Source: Pseudanabaena sp. M085S1SP2A07QC (GTDB taxonomy: Bacteria; Cyanobacteriota; Cyanobacteriia; Pseudanabaenales; Pseudanabaenaceae). From it: a stretch of 33,012 nt of DNA. Both the position numbers and the translations under genes were made by a program. How positions within the stretch are numbered: position 1 is the first letter of the stretch; each line of letters starts with the position of its first letter. The notes beneath the pieces are model-generated. The model saw nothing but the letters and a program-made list of their open reading frames with translations. It did not search any database and had not been told where the DNA came from. This document shows, one piece after another, positions 19,086 to 28,091 of the stretch. The stretch spans positions 1 to 33,012 of the forward strand of contig JADBWK010000009.1 of NCBI GenBank assembly GCA_020404895.1. Reading direction: 5' to 3'.

Positions 19086-20417
19086 GTGGGATACATTACT
19101 AATGATATAAATGAAGATATGTATGATCGCCTTACTTCTATAGCTTTTCTCAAGCAAATTTCTGCCGATCACCAAAATATTAATCGCAGTGAAATTGTCG
19201 TGCCTTTAGGCGATCGTCCGATTACTTTGGGGCGCGATCCTATTTGTGAAGTGGCGATTGATATTAATATGTATGGCTCAGTGTCGCGTCGCCATGCTGA
19301 GATTCGTGCCATTTTTGTGAGACAAAAGTTCGAGGGTTGGGAAATTTGTGATCTCGACAGCGCCAATGGCACGTTTATCAATGATCGCCGTTTATATAGT
19401 TGCTATCCGCTTAAGCATGGCGATCGCATTCAGTTAACGAAAGATGGTCCCCAATTTGTATTTGAACTAGAGACTAGCCCTGAGACAACTTTAGAAACTA
19501 ATCATAGGCTGCGTCCGCGATCGCAAATTACAAGCATTACACTAACTAAGTTATTGCCAATTTTTTCAAAGGATAACAATCTTTGGAAAAAAGCCTATCT
19601 CTTACCAGGGATCTTAACAGTAGGTTTTGTGGTGATGATGTTTGCTTTTTTAGGACAACCGCAATTATTTAATCTAACGATTTCGGTATATATCAGCCTT
19701 GCAGCCTATTATTTTGTTTATCAACTTTGTGGCAAGAATAAGCCTTGGTGGGTAATTTTAGGAGCGGCGGTATTTACGGCTGCGACTCTCAGAAGTCCTA
19801 TTTTGAATCTTTTTCTATGGTTCTTTTATAAGGTTTTACCAGGTACTGCGCCGACAGGGCAGGTTAGCTTTATCAATGTATTGATTGCCATGTTTTTTGG
19901 GGCAGGCTTAATGGAGGAATTGCTCAAGGCTTTGCCGATATTTGCACTTTGGTTTATGGGTTTGCAATTTGGAAAGAAATGGCGATCGCGTTTTGGCATT
20001 AGTGAGCCATTGGATGGAATTTTGATTGGTGCAGCTTCGGCTGTAGGTTTTACATTGACGGAAACTCTGGGGCTGTATGTACCGAGTATTGTCCAAAGTA
20101 TTAGCAGTCAAGCAGGTAGTTTAGAAATTGCTGAGCTTACAGGTTTGCAATTGTTGATTCCCCGTGTGCTTGGCTCAGTGGCAGGACATATGGCTTATAG
20201 CGGTTATTTCGGCTATTTTATCGGTCTCAGCATTATGAAACCTTCTCGCCGTTGGCAAATTCTGACGATTGGATATCTTAGTTCCGCTTTGCTCCATGCG
20301 CTTTGGAATACAAGTGCCTTAGTAAGTTTTTGGCTTTTGGCAATAGTAGGCGGGATTTCCTATGCATTTCTGGTTGCCGCAATTCTCAAAGCCCATAGTT
20401 TTTCTTCAAAGGTATAA
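19086..20417 (+). CDS. FHA domain fused to a PrsW-like intramembrane metalloprotease
   Basis: The N-terminal 130 residues are a forkhead-associated domain that binds phosphothreonine: ITLGRDPICEV, YGSVSRRHAEI and LDSANGTFINDRRL hold the conserved Gly-Arg, Ser-x-x-His and Asn-Gly positions. After a linker, about eight membrane segments follow with PrsW/CAAX-protease-like motifs: MEELLKALPIF (Glu-Glu-x-x-Lys), FTLTETLGLY, GHMAYSGYFGYFIG and LLHALWNT. PrsW is a site-1-type protease acting on anti-sigma factors. The fusion suggests membrane proteolysis controlled by a Ser/Thr-phosphorylated partner; this is inference. The frame can start at GTG 19086 (16 nt after bioD) or at ATG 19119; the FHA domain is complete with either. 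Confidence 0.85.
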   Translation: MGYITNDINEDMYDRLTSIAFLKQISADHQNINRSEIVVPLGDRPITLGRDPICEVAIDINMYGSVSRRHAEIRAIFVRQKFEGWEICDLDSANGTFINDRRLYSCYPLKHGDRIQLTKDGPQFVFELETSPETTLETNHRLRPRSQITSITLTKLLPIFSKDNNLWKKAYLLPGILTVGFVVMMFAFLGQPQLFNLTISVYISLAAYYFVYQLCGKNKPWWVILGAAVFTAATLRSPILNLFLWFFYKVLPGTAPTGQVSFINVLIAMFFGAGLMEELLKALPIFALWFMGLQFGKKWRSRFGISEPLDGILIGAASAVGFTLTETLGLYVPSIVQSISSQAGSLEIAELTGLQLLIPRVLGSVAGHMAYSGYFGYFIGLSIMKPSRRWQILTIGYLSSALLHALWNTSALVSFWLLAIVGGISYAFLVAAILKAHSFSSKV

Positions 20418-20422
20418 GAGAG

Positions 20423-20491
20423 GCAAGCCCAAACCACAAAGAGAAGTGACGGCACGAAGCGCTATTACTTCTCTTTGTGGTTTGGGCTTGC
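20423..20491. repeat. Long inverted repeat between convergent genes, 25-bp arms
   Basis: GCAAGCCCAAACCACAAAGA... (20423-20447) is exactly complementary to 20467-20491, separated by a 19-nt loop with its own GCACGAAGCGC core. It lies between the 3' ends of the FHA-PrsW gene and the carboxylase gene and may serve as a shared terminator. Confidence 0.75.
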
Positions 20492-20543
20492 GAAGTAACA
20501 TTTTTAAAAGAATCTATTGTGGTTCGTTGGTTCAGAAATTGCT

Positions 20544-23500
20544 TTAAGCTTTTAAAATCACACATAATCCTTGCCCTACGGACACCATCTTCCCCTCATT
20601 ACAGAGGATTTCTGTTACCGTACCCGTCACATTAGCAACTATGGTCATTTCCATTTTCATGGATTCTAAAACGATTAGGCGATCGCCTACTTTGACCTCA
20701 CTACCAACTTGCACTACAACTTGCCAGACATTAGCAGGAATATGAGAAATTACCAGTTCGCTATTGGGTGGAAGAATAAATTCATCTGCGTCAGGGATAA
20801 TATCGGGTACGGAGTCTGCATCGATAAGCAGATTGTCGGCTACCCAGCGATCGCGCTCCGCATCAAAGGACTGCTGCTGTTGAGATTTAAATATAGCCGC
20901 TTCATCGGCAATAGCTGCCAGAAAATCATTGTATTTCTTCAAACTGAAAGTTTCATGTTCGATCCGCAGTTTAAATCTGCCGTGGATAAAATCTTGTCGA
21001 TGCTGTAGTAACTCTGCTTCGGAGACAGGATAAAAACGAACTTGATCGAAGAATCGGAGCAGCCAAGGTTTTCCTGCTTCAAAATCAGGGGTTTGGCGAT
21101 AGGTATTCCACATTTGTACGGTGCGCCCAAAAAACTGATAGCCACCAGGGCCTTCCATCCCATACACGCACATATATGCGCCACCAATGCCAACGGCATT
21201 TTCGGGAGTCCAAGTACGGGCAGGATTGTATTTAGTAGTAACAAGACGATGACGGGGGTCGATAGGAGTCGCCACGGGAGCGCCTAAGTACACATCTCCT
21301 AACCCCAACACTAAATAACTAGCATTAAAGATAATTTGCTTAACAGCTTCTATATCATCTAAACCATTGATGCGCCGAATAAATTCAATATTACTGGGAC
21401 ACCAAGGCGCTTTGGGATTAACCGATCGCATATACTTCTCAATTGCCAATTTAGTCGAGGCATCATCCCAAGATAGGGGCAGATAGACAATGCGCGTCGG
21501 CACTTCCATCTCTGTCACAGATGGCATTTCAGTTTCAGCGACAATCAAGCTCTCTAGTAATTTTTCTAGGGGTAGGATCTGACTGTCGTAATGTACTTGC
21601 AGCGATCGGATGCCAGGGGTTAATTCCAAAATTCCAGCTAGAGGATTTTGAGCTAACCATTCCATTAGAGCATGAATCCGAAAACGAAGATTCAGATCGA
21701 GAACTAGTTCTCCATATTCAATGAGAATATTGTCATCTCCCGAACGGCGATATTTTACGGCAATTTCGTTATGGGGTAATTCATGCAATATCGCCGCCGT
21801 ACTCAATGCTGCGATATTTAAGGACGAGCTAGGCAAAAGGGAGAATTCTGTGGATCTACTTTCAATAGCGGCAGTACTGAATTCTAGGGTCGCGACTTGA
21901 TAGTCTTGTTGAATTTTTTGCTGTAACGCTTGCTCATGGCTAATCCGCACAAATCTGACGGTATTCCCTGGCTTTAGCTGACCAATCTTCCAGATCTCGG
22001 CGAGGGCAATAGTGGCAGGACAAACAAACCCGCCCAAGCTTGGACCATCAACACCGAGAATGATCGGCATATCGCCAGTAAAATCGATCGCCCCCACCGC
22101 ATAGGCATTGTCATGGATGTTAGAAGGGTGAAGTCCTGCCTCACCGCCATCGGTTCTCGCCCATTGGGGCTTCGCTCCAATTAATCTGATACCAGTTCTT
22201 GCCGAGTTATAATGCACTTCCCAATTACTCGCAAAGAACATTTCGATATCATCATCGGTAAAGAAATCTGGAGCGCCATGGGGACCATAAAGCACTCCTA
22301 TTTCCCAATGTTGTGGATACTCAGGGATCATGGCTGGGGGTAGACGCAAAAGTGTTGCGGAATCAATTGTTTGCCTGTCAGAAGGATTAAGCTTAAGCAC
22401 ATCACCAATTCGTAAAATCCTTCCACAATGTCCACCAAATTTACCTAGAGTAAATGTTGATTTACTCCCCAGATAATCAGGCACATCAAAACCATTTTGG
22501 ACTGCTAGATAAGATCGCAGCCCATTGCCTGCGATCGCCTTCATTTGTAAAATGCTGCCTTTATTTACCTGTATCGCTGTCCAATAGTCAATTAGATTTC
22601 CATCCAATTCCGCTTGCATAGCCGCCCCTGTCAGACAAATGATCGTATCAACATTAAAACGGAGGGTCGCTCCATTCACTGTAAATTCTAGAGCCGCCGC
22701 CGCTTCATAATTACCAACCAAACGATTAGCATACCTTAACGCTAAAGTGTCCATTGCTCCCGAAGGTGGCACACCAATATTCCAGTAACCGAAACGCCCT
22801 GGATAGTCTTGAATAGTGCTGAAAGTACCTGCTTCTAAGACATCTATAGTGCGGGGTGTATAGCTAAACGAATTCAAAAATTTAGTATGAATATGTCCCG
22901 CTATAAACTCAGGTGCTTGGAGGATTTGGTAAAGATAATCTAGATTGGTTTCAATCCCTGCGATTTGGGTATTACCTAAAGCTGATTGTAATTTGGCGAT
23001 CGCATCGGTTCTTGTCTCTCCATAGACAATCAATTTTGCCAACAACGGATCATAGTAGGGCATGATCTCAGTGCCAGTCTCAATCCAGAGATCGCAACGA
23101 ATATCTTCTGGTAATCTCACCTCAGTTAAAACGCCCGAACTGGGTTGGAAGTTTTTGGATGGATCTTCGGCATAAATTCTGACTTGGATAGAATGACCGT
23201 GAGGAGAATGGTCATAGGTATCAAAAAAACTAGCATCACCCGCCGCCAGCCGAATCATCCATTCGACTAAATCAATCCCTGTAACCGCCTCTGTAACTCC
23301 ATGTTCAACTTGGAGTCGCGTATTTACCTCTAAAAAATAAAATTCTTGACGATCGCTATCAAATACAAATTCTACAGTCCCCGCTGACTGATAATTGACC
23401 GATGCACCCAGTTTGAAAGCTGCCTCGTAAAGTTGTTGGCGCAAAGCATCGGAAATATTAGGCGCAGGAGTCTCTTCAATTACTTTTTGATTGCGGCGTT

Positions 23501-24191
23501 GAACCGAACAATCGCGATCGCCTAAGGTCAAAACACGTCCATTGCCATCGCCAAAAATTTGCACTTCGATATGACGAGCCGATTCCACATACCGTTCTAA
23601 ATAAATGCCACTTTGTTTGAAGTTATTCTGACTCAATCGCTTAACTGTCGCAAATAAATCTGGTAACTGCTCTTGGTTGCGACAGAGTTGCAAACCAATA
23701 CCGCCCCCACCCGCCGTACTTTTGAGCATCACAGGATAGCCGATCTTGTCAGCTTCCCTTAGAGCCTCCTCCACATCTGTCAGGAGTCCAGTCCCTGGCA
23801 GTAATGGCACTTGGTTCTGAGCTGCTAATTCTCTAGCTGTATGCTTTAGTCCAAAACTACGCATTTGGCTTGGCGTAGGCGCAATAAAAATGAGCCCTTG
23901 ATTGGCACAAGCTTCCGCAAATTCAGCATTTTCGCTCAAAAATCCATAGCCAGGATGAATTGCTTCTGCCCCTGTTTGTTTTGCTGCTTCTAAAATTCTT
24001 TCCCAACGTAAATAGCTCTCGGCAGCCAATGCTCCTCCAATTTCTACCGACTCACTTGCCATGGATACATGCAGAGCATAGGTATCCGCTTGCGAATAAA
24101 CAGCAACAGATTTAATCCCTAAGCGATCGCAAGTGCGAATGATCCGACAAGCAATTTCACCACGATTCGCAATTAGAATTTTAGAGAACAT
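20544..24191 (-). CDS. Biotin-dependent urea/guanidine carboxylase (long multidomain form)
   Basis: The 1215-residue protein has, in order, a biotin carboxylase (about 1-450: FSKILIANRGEIACRIIRT, GGGGIGLQLC, EFVFDSDRQEFYFLEVNTRL), a KipA-type domain (about 455-775: AGTFSTIQDYPGRFGYWNIG), a KipI-type domain (about 860-1090: RIVYLPLSWDD, GGAYMCVYGMEGPGGYQF) and a biotin carrier domain with VLESMKMEM, biotinyl Lys near 1179. There is no fused allophanate hydrolase, as usual in bacteria. Annotated historically as urea carboxylase. With a guanidine-I riboswitch and DUF1989 genes upstream, guanidine is the more likely substrate, giving carboxyguanidine. That substrate choice is inferred from context. 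Confidence 0.92.
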   Translation of the reverse strand: MFSKILIANRGEIACRIIRTCDRLGIKSVAVYSQADTYALHVSMASESVEIGGALAAESYLRWERILEAAKQTGAEAIHPGYGFLSENAEFAEACANQGLIFIAPTPSQMRSFGLKHTARELAAQNQVPLLPGTGLLTDVEEALREADKIGYPVMLKSTAGGGGIGLQLCRNQEQLPDLFATVKRLSQNNFKQSGIYLERYVESARHIEVQIFGDGNGRVLTLGDRDCSVQRRNQKVIEETPAPNISDALRQQLYEAAFKLGASVNYQSAGTVEFVFDSDRQEFYFLEVNTRLQVEHGVTEAVTGIDLVEWMIRLAAGDASFFDTYDHSPHGHSIQVRIYAEDPSKNFQPSSGVLTEVRLPEDIRCDLWIETGTEIMPYYDPLLAKLIVYGETRTDAIAKLQSALGNTQIAGIETNLDYLYQILQAPEFIAGHIHTKFLNSFSYTPRTIDVLEAGTFSTIQDYPGRFGYWNIGVPPSGAMDTLALRYANRLVGNYEAAAALEFTVNGATLRFNVDTIICLTGAAMQAELDGNLIDYWTAIQVNKGSILQMKAIAGNGLRSYLAVQNGFDVPDYLGSKSTFTLGKFGGHCGRILRIGDVLKLNPSDRQTIDSATLLRLPPAMIPEYPQHWEIGVLYGPHGAPDFFTDDDIEMFFASNWEVHYNSARTGIRLIGAKPQWARTDGGEAGLHPSNIHDNAYAVGAIDFTGDMPIILGVDGPSLGGFVCPATIALAEIWKIGQLKPGNTVRFVRISHEQALQQKIQQDYQVATLEFSTAAIESRSTEFSLLPSSSLNIAALSTAAILHELPHNEIAVKYRRSGDDNILIEYGELVLDLNLRFRIHALMEWLAQNPLAGILELTPGIRSLQVHYDSQILPLEKLLESLIVAETEMPSVTEMEVPTRIVYLPLSWDDASTKLAIEKYMRSVNPKAPWCPSNIEFIRRINGLDDIEAVKQIIFNASYLVLGLGDVYLGAPVATPIDPRHRLVTTKYNPARTWTPENAVGIGGAYMCVYGMEGPGGYQFFGRTVQMWNTYRQTPDFEAGKPWLLRFFDQVRFYPVSEAELLQHRQDFIHGRFKLRIEHETFSLKKYNDFLAAIADEAAIFKSQQQQSFDAERDRWVADNLLIDADSVPDIIPDADEFILPPNSELVISHIPANVWQVVVQVGSEVKVGDRLIVLESMKMEMTIVANVTGTVTEILCNEGKMVSVGQGLCVILKA

Positions 24192-24238
24192 AATTAGTAT
24201 TATTTAGTATTATTAAGATGATGAAGATTTAGTAAATA

Positions 24239-24271
24239 GTTATGAGCAGTGCGAAGCACTGCTCATAACTG
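24239..24271. repeat. Perfect palindrome inside the guanidine operon, 15-bp arms, GAA loop
   Basis: AGTTATGAGCAGTGC-GAA-GCACTGCTCATAACT lies in the 97-bp gap between the DUF1989 gene and the carboxylase gene. No T-tract follows. It is comparable with the in-operon hairpin of chlN-chlB. Confidence 0.8.
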
Positions 24272-24288
24272 CCCTATTTTTCGCCTAG

Positions 24289-24924
<636 letters not shown>

Positions 24925-24971
24925 ATACTTCTCCAAATTGAATGTTGTGATTATATAGAGTCGAAATTAAA

Positions 24972-25705
24972 CTAGTGGGCTAAAATCGATAATTCTTCAA
25001 AATAGGCATCAGTATTTTGAAATCCCCTGATCGCCTCTGGGCAACTTGTACGGCAGAGATCATCGCTTGTAGGTGCAGGAGATTTCCAAACAGTGACTTG
25101 AATCGGTTTAGGATCGTACATAGGATTAGGATCAAGTACATGTGGAGTATTAGAAATTACTTCTAATACATTCATCTCAGCACGCAAATCAATAAAGTCT
25201 CCAGCTTGGGCAACCTGCTCAGCCCAAACCAGATTTCCGTTCCCATCCACCGCAACATGGGCAAACCAATTCACATTAGGCATGATATCGCGTTTACCCA
25301 TATTCCGTTTTGCCAATGCTAATAGAAAATTATCCCGCGCACTGCGATAGAAACTCTCTTCTCCATATTTTGCCGAATTAGTTGCTACATTACTACATCC
25401 AGATAGGGTGTCATGACTTCCGCAAGTATCTTCTGTAATCGAAAACAAGACCCGCCCCATGTCGGTATATAGCAATTTACCTTTTGTAAGGAATACATTA
25501 AATTGAATTTTAGCGGTGTCGGCTGCATTGTAACGCTAATCACATTATCTGCGTTGTAGCAAAGAAAAGATAAGCCCCTAAAACTTTCAGGTGCAGAGAT
25601 CCGCAGTGTTGTTCCCTTCTTAATCAGGCGTGACCAATAGGTTCCACTGGGAATAGCTTCGTCCCAAATTACTAATGTTGGATCGAGGTTAGATTTTGTA
25701 AGCAT
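24972..25705 (-). pseudogene. Frameshifted DUF1989 gene (second carboxyguanidine deiminase subunit, urea carboxylase-associated protein 1 type)
   Basis: Two overlapping reading frames together make one DUF1989 protein. The first runs from ATG 25705 (MLTKSNLDPTLVIWDEAIPS) to FLCYNADN; the homology then continues in another frame as RYNAADTAKIQFNVFLTKGK, then LLYTDMGRVLFSITEDTCGS and NMGKRDIMPNVNWFAHVAV to the end at 24972. The switch lies within the eight bases 25536-25543, where one base appears to be missing; in the second frame a TAG immediately precedes RYNAAD. A strong AAGGAG is 7 nt before the ATG, just downstream of the riboswitch. A real inactivating mutation or a sequencing/assembly error are both possible; the rest of the coding sequence shows no decay. 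Confidence 0.88.
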
Positions 25706-25805
25706 GATTAACTCCTTAAAGAAATAGCTATGAAGAGCATACCTACAATAGCGAAAGCCCAGGTAGCCCTGAACAGTAACTCGCCATTGAGTTTGCTGTC
25801 ATTTG

Positions 25806-25964
25806 ACTCTCCCGGGCTTTTATCCCTCCGTGTGACCAATTCCGAATCGAATAAGAATTATTTCAAATTAATCGATTGAAAATGGCTGCTTCTCTTGGAC
25901 CAGTCATCACTCTCAACTCAATTTATTTAAACTGAAATTGAATGTAATCGGAACCCTAGAAACG
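25806..25964 (-). promoter_or_regulatory. Guanidine-I riboswitch (ykkC class) upstream of the guanidine operon
   Basis: On the minus strand the conserved blocks of the ykkC aptamer occur in order: CTAGGGTTCCG (5' block), CTGGTCCAAGAGAAGC, a long P2 hairpin closed by GCCATTTTC with GGAATTGGTC and AATCGA with TCGATT, then CACACGGAGGGATAAAAGCC followed by CGGGAGAG. The 3' block AAAGCCCGGG (plus 25811-25820) can pair over 10 bp with CCTGGGCTTT (plus 25754-25763) downstream. This gives an obvious alternative structure that would disrupt the aptamer when guanidine is absent. No clear T-run follows this second stem, so the mode of control (termination or translation) is open. Genes downstream fit the ligand. 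Confidence 0.9.
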
Positions 25965-26062
25965 AATACTTTTTGTTAAATGAACTTAACATTGCATATC
26001 ATACATTAAATACTCTTTAATCAGCAACGCAAATTGTATTAAAAATTACTTTTTTTCTAATC

Positions 26063-26172
26063 ATATAGCAACGTAAGAGATAGATAGGACAATTCAAAAC
26101 CCAAAAGATGGCAGAGCGAAGCTCTGCCATCTTTTGGGTTTTATGTCCTAAGCAAAGCTTACATTGCTATAT
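26063..26172. mobile_element. MITE-like element, complete copy, 110 bp
   Basis: The ends ATATAGCAACGTAAG and CTTACATTGCTATAT are 15-bp inverted repeats with one mismatch, and the core is a perfect 22-bp-arm palindrome with GAA loop (26096-26142). The first 72 bp (26064-26135) recur exactly at 32802-32873. There is no coding capacity. TA-rich ends suggest mobilisation by an IS630/Tc1-like transposase at TA sites; this is inference. It lies between the two divergent ykkC aptamers. Confidence 0.75.
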
Positions 26173-26318
26173 ATATTCAATAATATCTCAAGTTTGTATA
26201 TTCAAGCACAAATACTTTCTAGTCTACTTGATAGTTTGTTTTCTAGAAAAGTTTTGATCAATAACACAAACTTCTGAGGAATAACTGTCTTACTAACTTC
26301 TTAGAAAAAATTTAATTG

Positions 26319-26460
26319 TTTCTAGGGTTCCGATTTGGTTAAGGTAACAACTACATACCTCAAAATTAAGTGCTGGTTCAAGAGAAGCAGGTCAACTACC
26401 TTTACAAGTGATTTTATTGGTTTAGTTGGCTACTCGGAGGGATAAAAGTCCGAGAGGAAC
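26319..26460 (+). promoter_or_regulatory. Second, divergent ykkC-like (guanidine-I type) aptamer, orphaned by an IS
   Basis: On the plus strand the same ordered blocks are seen: TTTCTAGGGTTCCGATTT, GTGCTGGTTCAAGAGAAGC, a P2 stem GTCAACTA with TAGTTGGC, and CTCGGAGGGATAAAAGTCCG followed by AGAGG. It differs from the minus-strand copy in most linkers but keeps the conserved positions, so it is not a recent duplication. The third block has GTCCGAGAG where the usual form is GCCCGGGAG. The IS5-family element begins 4 nt after the last conserved base, so the expression platform and the original gene are gone. The ligand is presumably guanidine; a variant ykkC specificity cannot be excluded. Confidence 0.75.
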
Positions 26461-26464
26461 TTCA

Positions 26465-27658
26465 GGGCATCTCTAAAAATAGGTTTAGATAGAGCAAGGG
26501 ATTTGAGGGATTGGGAGAGACATATATTACAATAATGAAGAGATAGAAGAGGTTAAAAGCAATGCAGAAAAGGCAGACAAATATTTTTGATTTTGAAAAG
26601 TACGAAGTAAAACACAATCGACTGTTCATCATTTCTGCCAATCCTGAATGAAACATTTAACAAAGAGAAGAAAAGCACAGGAGGCAGAAAATCCTATGAT
26701 CGCTGAAGCTTCAGGGAATTTCTAGGACTGAGCATCGGAGACGATATTCCTGATGCAAAAACAATCTGGCTATTTTAAAGACGAACTAGCAAAGTAAGGA
26801 ACTGTGAAAAAGTTGTTTTCTCACTTTGGAGAACAACGGAAACGGATATAGAGCGCAGAAAGGACAAATCATTGATGCAAGTATTATCCCCGTACCAAAA
26901 CAAAGAAATAGTCGAGAAGAAAATGCCCAACTCAAGGAAGGTGTCATCCCCGAGGCATGGAAAGAACAACCTAATAAACTAGAGCAGAAAGATACTGATG
27001 CAAGATGGACAAAGAAAAATGACATCAGCTACTATGGCTACAAGAATCATGTGGATATTGATGTCAAACACAAACTGATTAGGGACTATGAAATAACCCA
27101 TGCTGCTGTCCATGACTCGCAGGTAATCAATGAGATTATCGCCCCCCACAATACCAATGCTGATGTTTATGCTGATAGCGCCTATCGTTCCGCCGCGCAA
27201 GAGGAGAAGTTTGTGGCTGATGGTTATCGCAGTAATGTACATCACAAGGGCACAAAATCTAAACCTCTATCAGAATTCAAGCAAGAGGTGCATCATCATC
27301 GCTCGAAGGTCAGAGCGATGATGATGCATATATTTGGCAATCAAATGATGATGATGGGAAGTAAGCTGATGCGTTGTATTGGTATGACCAGAGTTAAGGC
27401 TTGTATTGGTTTACGCAATCTTGTCTACAACATGCATCGATTTGTATTTTTGAGTACGTTGAAGACAAAGTCGGCTTAAAACAAGGGGTTATTCTGTCTT
27501 TTGAGACAGAATAATCGAGAAGTCAAACATAGATTGGCAAAGTTAAAGAGATAGCATAGCTAATTCTAGGAAATATTCATGATAATATCTTGTTGTCTAG
27601 ATAATTAATTGCTCTTGATTTTCATGTTTGTCTCTCTTACTCTTTTTTAGAGATGCCC
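26465..27658 (+). mobile_element. Decayed IS5-family insertion sequence
   Basis: GGGCATCTCTAAAAA at 26465 is repeated in exact inverse at the right end (to 27658), giving 15-bp terminal repeats and a 1194-bp element. The flanks TTCA (left) and TTAA (right) could be a diverged 4-bp target duplication. The single transposase gene is destroyed by deletions and frameshifts. The element separates the orphan aptamer from the rest of the interrupted gene region. Confidence 0.88.
26562..27479 (+). pseudogene. IS5-family transposase, degenerate
   Basis: Reading begins MQKRQTNIFDFEKYEVKHNR, then breaks. Pieces of the N-terminal domain appear in shifting frames (ILNETFNKEKKSTGGRKSYD-like, FLGLSIGDDIPDAKTIW, TVKKLFSHFGE), with an internal deletion around 26700-26720 that removes much of the DUF772 domain. 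From 26826 the C-terminal 217 codons are open (GQIIDASIIPVPKQRNSREE, YYGYKNHVDIDVKHKLI, NADVYADSAYRS). Both catalytic Asp regions remain. The third catalytic position, normally Glu in an RVEHVFG-type motif, reads MMMHIFG here. The element therefore cannot make an active enzyme. Confidence 0.88.
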
Positions 27659-28002
27659 TTAAGCTCCAATCAATCTGTAATAGCCAACCAGTTAACCAAC
27701 AGTTAGGTTTATATCGCGTTATAGAGTGCGATCGCGACAGTCGTGGCGGCATCTATTTCAGCACTGAGAAATTTAGCACTATGGATAGCGCTAAATTTCA
27801 TGGATTTGTCTATCAGCCTAATCCCTATGGAAACTATCACTTTGGTTCTGATATTTACGAATACTATCCCATTAAAGGAGAGTGGTATGGGTTACATCTG
27901 GTAAGCGTTCTTAATAAAGAACTATACACTTTTCCAAGGGATTTTTTGAAAGCCTTGCAAAGCAAGGCTTTCAAAAAATCCCTTGGGCTATATAAAGCTT
28001 AA
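27659..28002 (+). pseudogene. C-terminal remnant of an unknown gene interrupted by the IS5 element
   Basis: The open frame enters from the IS terminal repeat and continues with QSICNSQPVNQQLGLYRVIE, SRGGIYFSTEKF, FHGFVYQPNPYGNYHFGSDI and YPIKGEWYGLHLV. The middle looks like genuine protein with many Tyr and Gly, but I do not recognise the family, and no start codon exists between the IS and this sequence. The last 22 codons lie in a 25-bp-arm palindrome, so the true C-terminus may be altered. It may be the gene once controlled by the orphan aptamer, though nothing in the remnant indicates guanidine metabolism. Confidence 0.55.
27934..27986. repeat. Perfect palindrome inside an open frame, 25-bp arms, AAA loop
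   Basis: CCAAGGGATTTTTTGAAAGC... (27934-27958) is exactly complementary to 27962-27986. It overlaps the end of the remnant gene, encoding FPRDFLKALQSKAFKKSLG. It may act as a terminator or be a mobile palindrome that landed in the gene. Confidence 0.8.
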
Positions 28003-28091
28003 ACGAGTTGTAAAGAGGATTTAGTAATAGCTATAGACTCTGATAGGCTAAAACAGAGATTTGATCATCCTGATTGCCGACAAACCCCAAA

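Noticed and set aside
19086-20417. Eukaryotic-style or transferred origin for the FHA-PrsW gene
   Set aside because: Base composition and HIP1 content match the neighbours; no sign of recent transfer.
25965-26062. NtcA nitrogen-control box upstream of the guanidine operon
   Set aside because: No GTA-N8-TAC could be found in the region before the riboswitch.
26775-27245. Three minus-strand open frames within the IS5 element
   Set aside because: They are antisense to the transposase, hydrophobic by complement only, and overlap one another.
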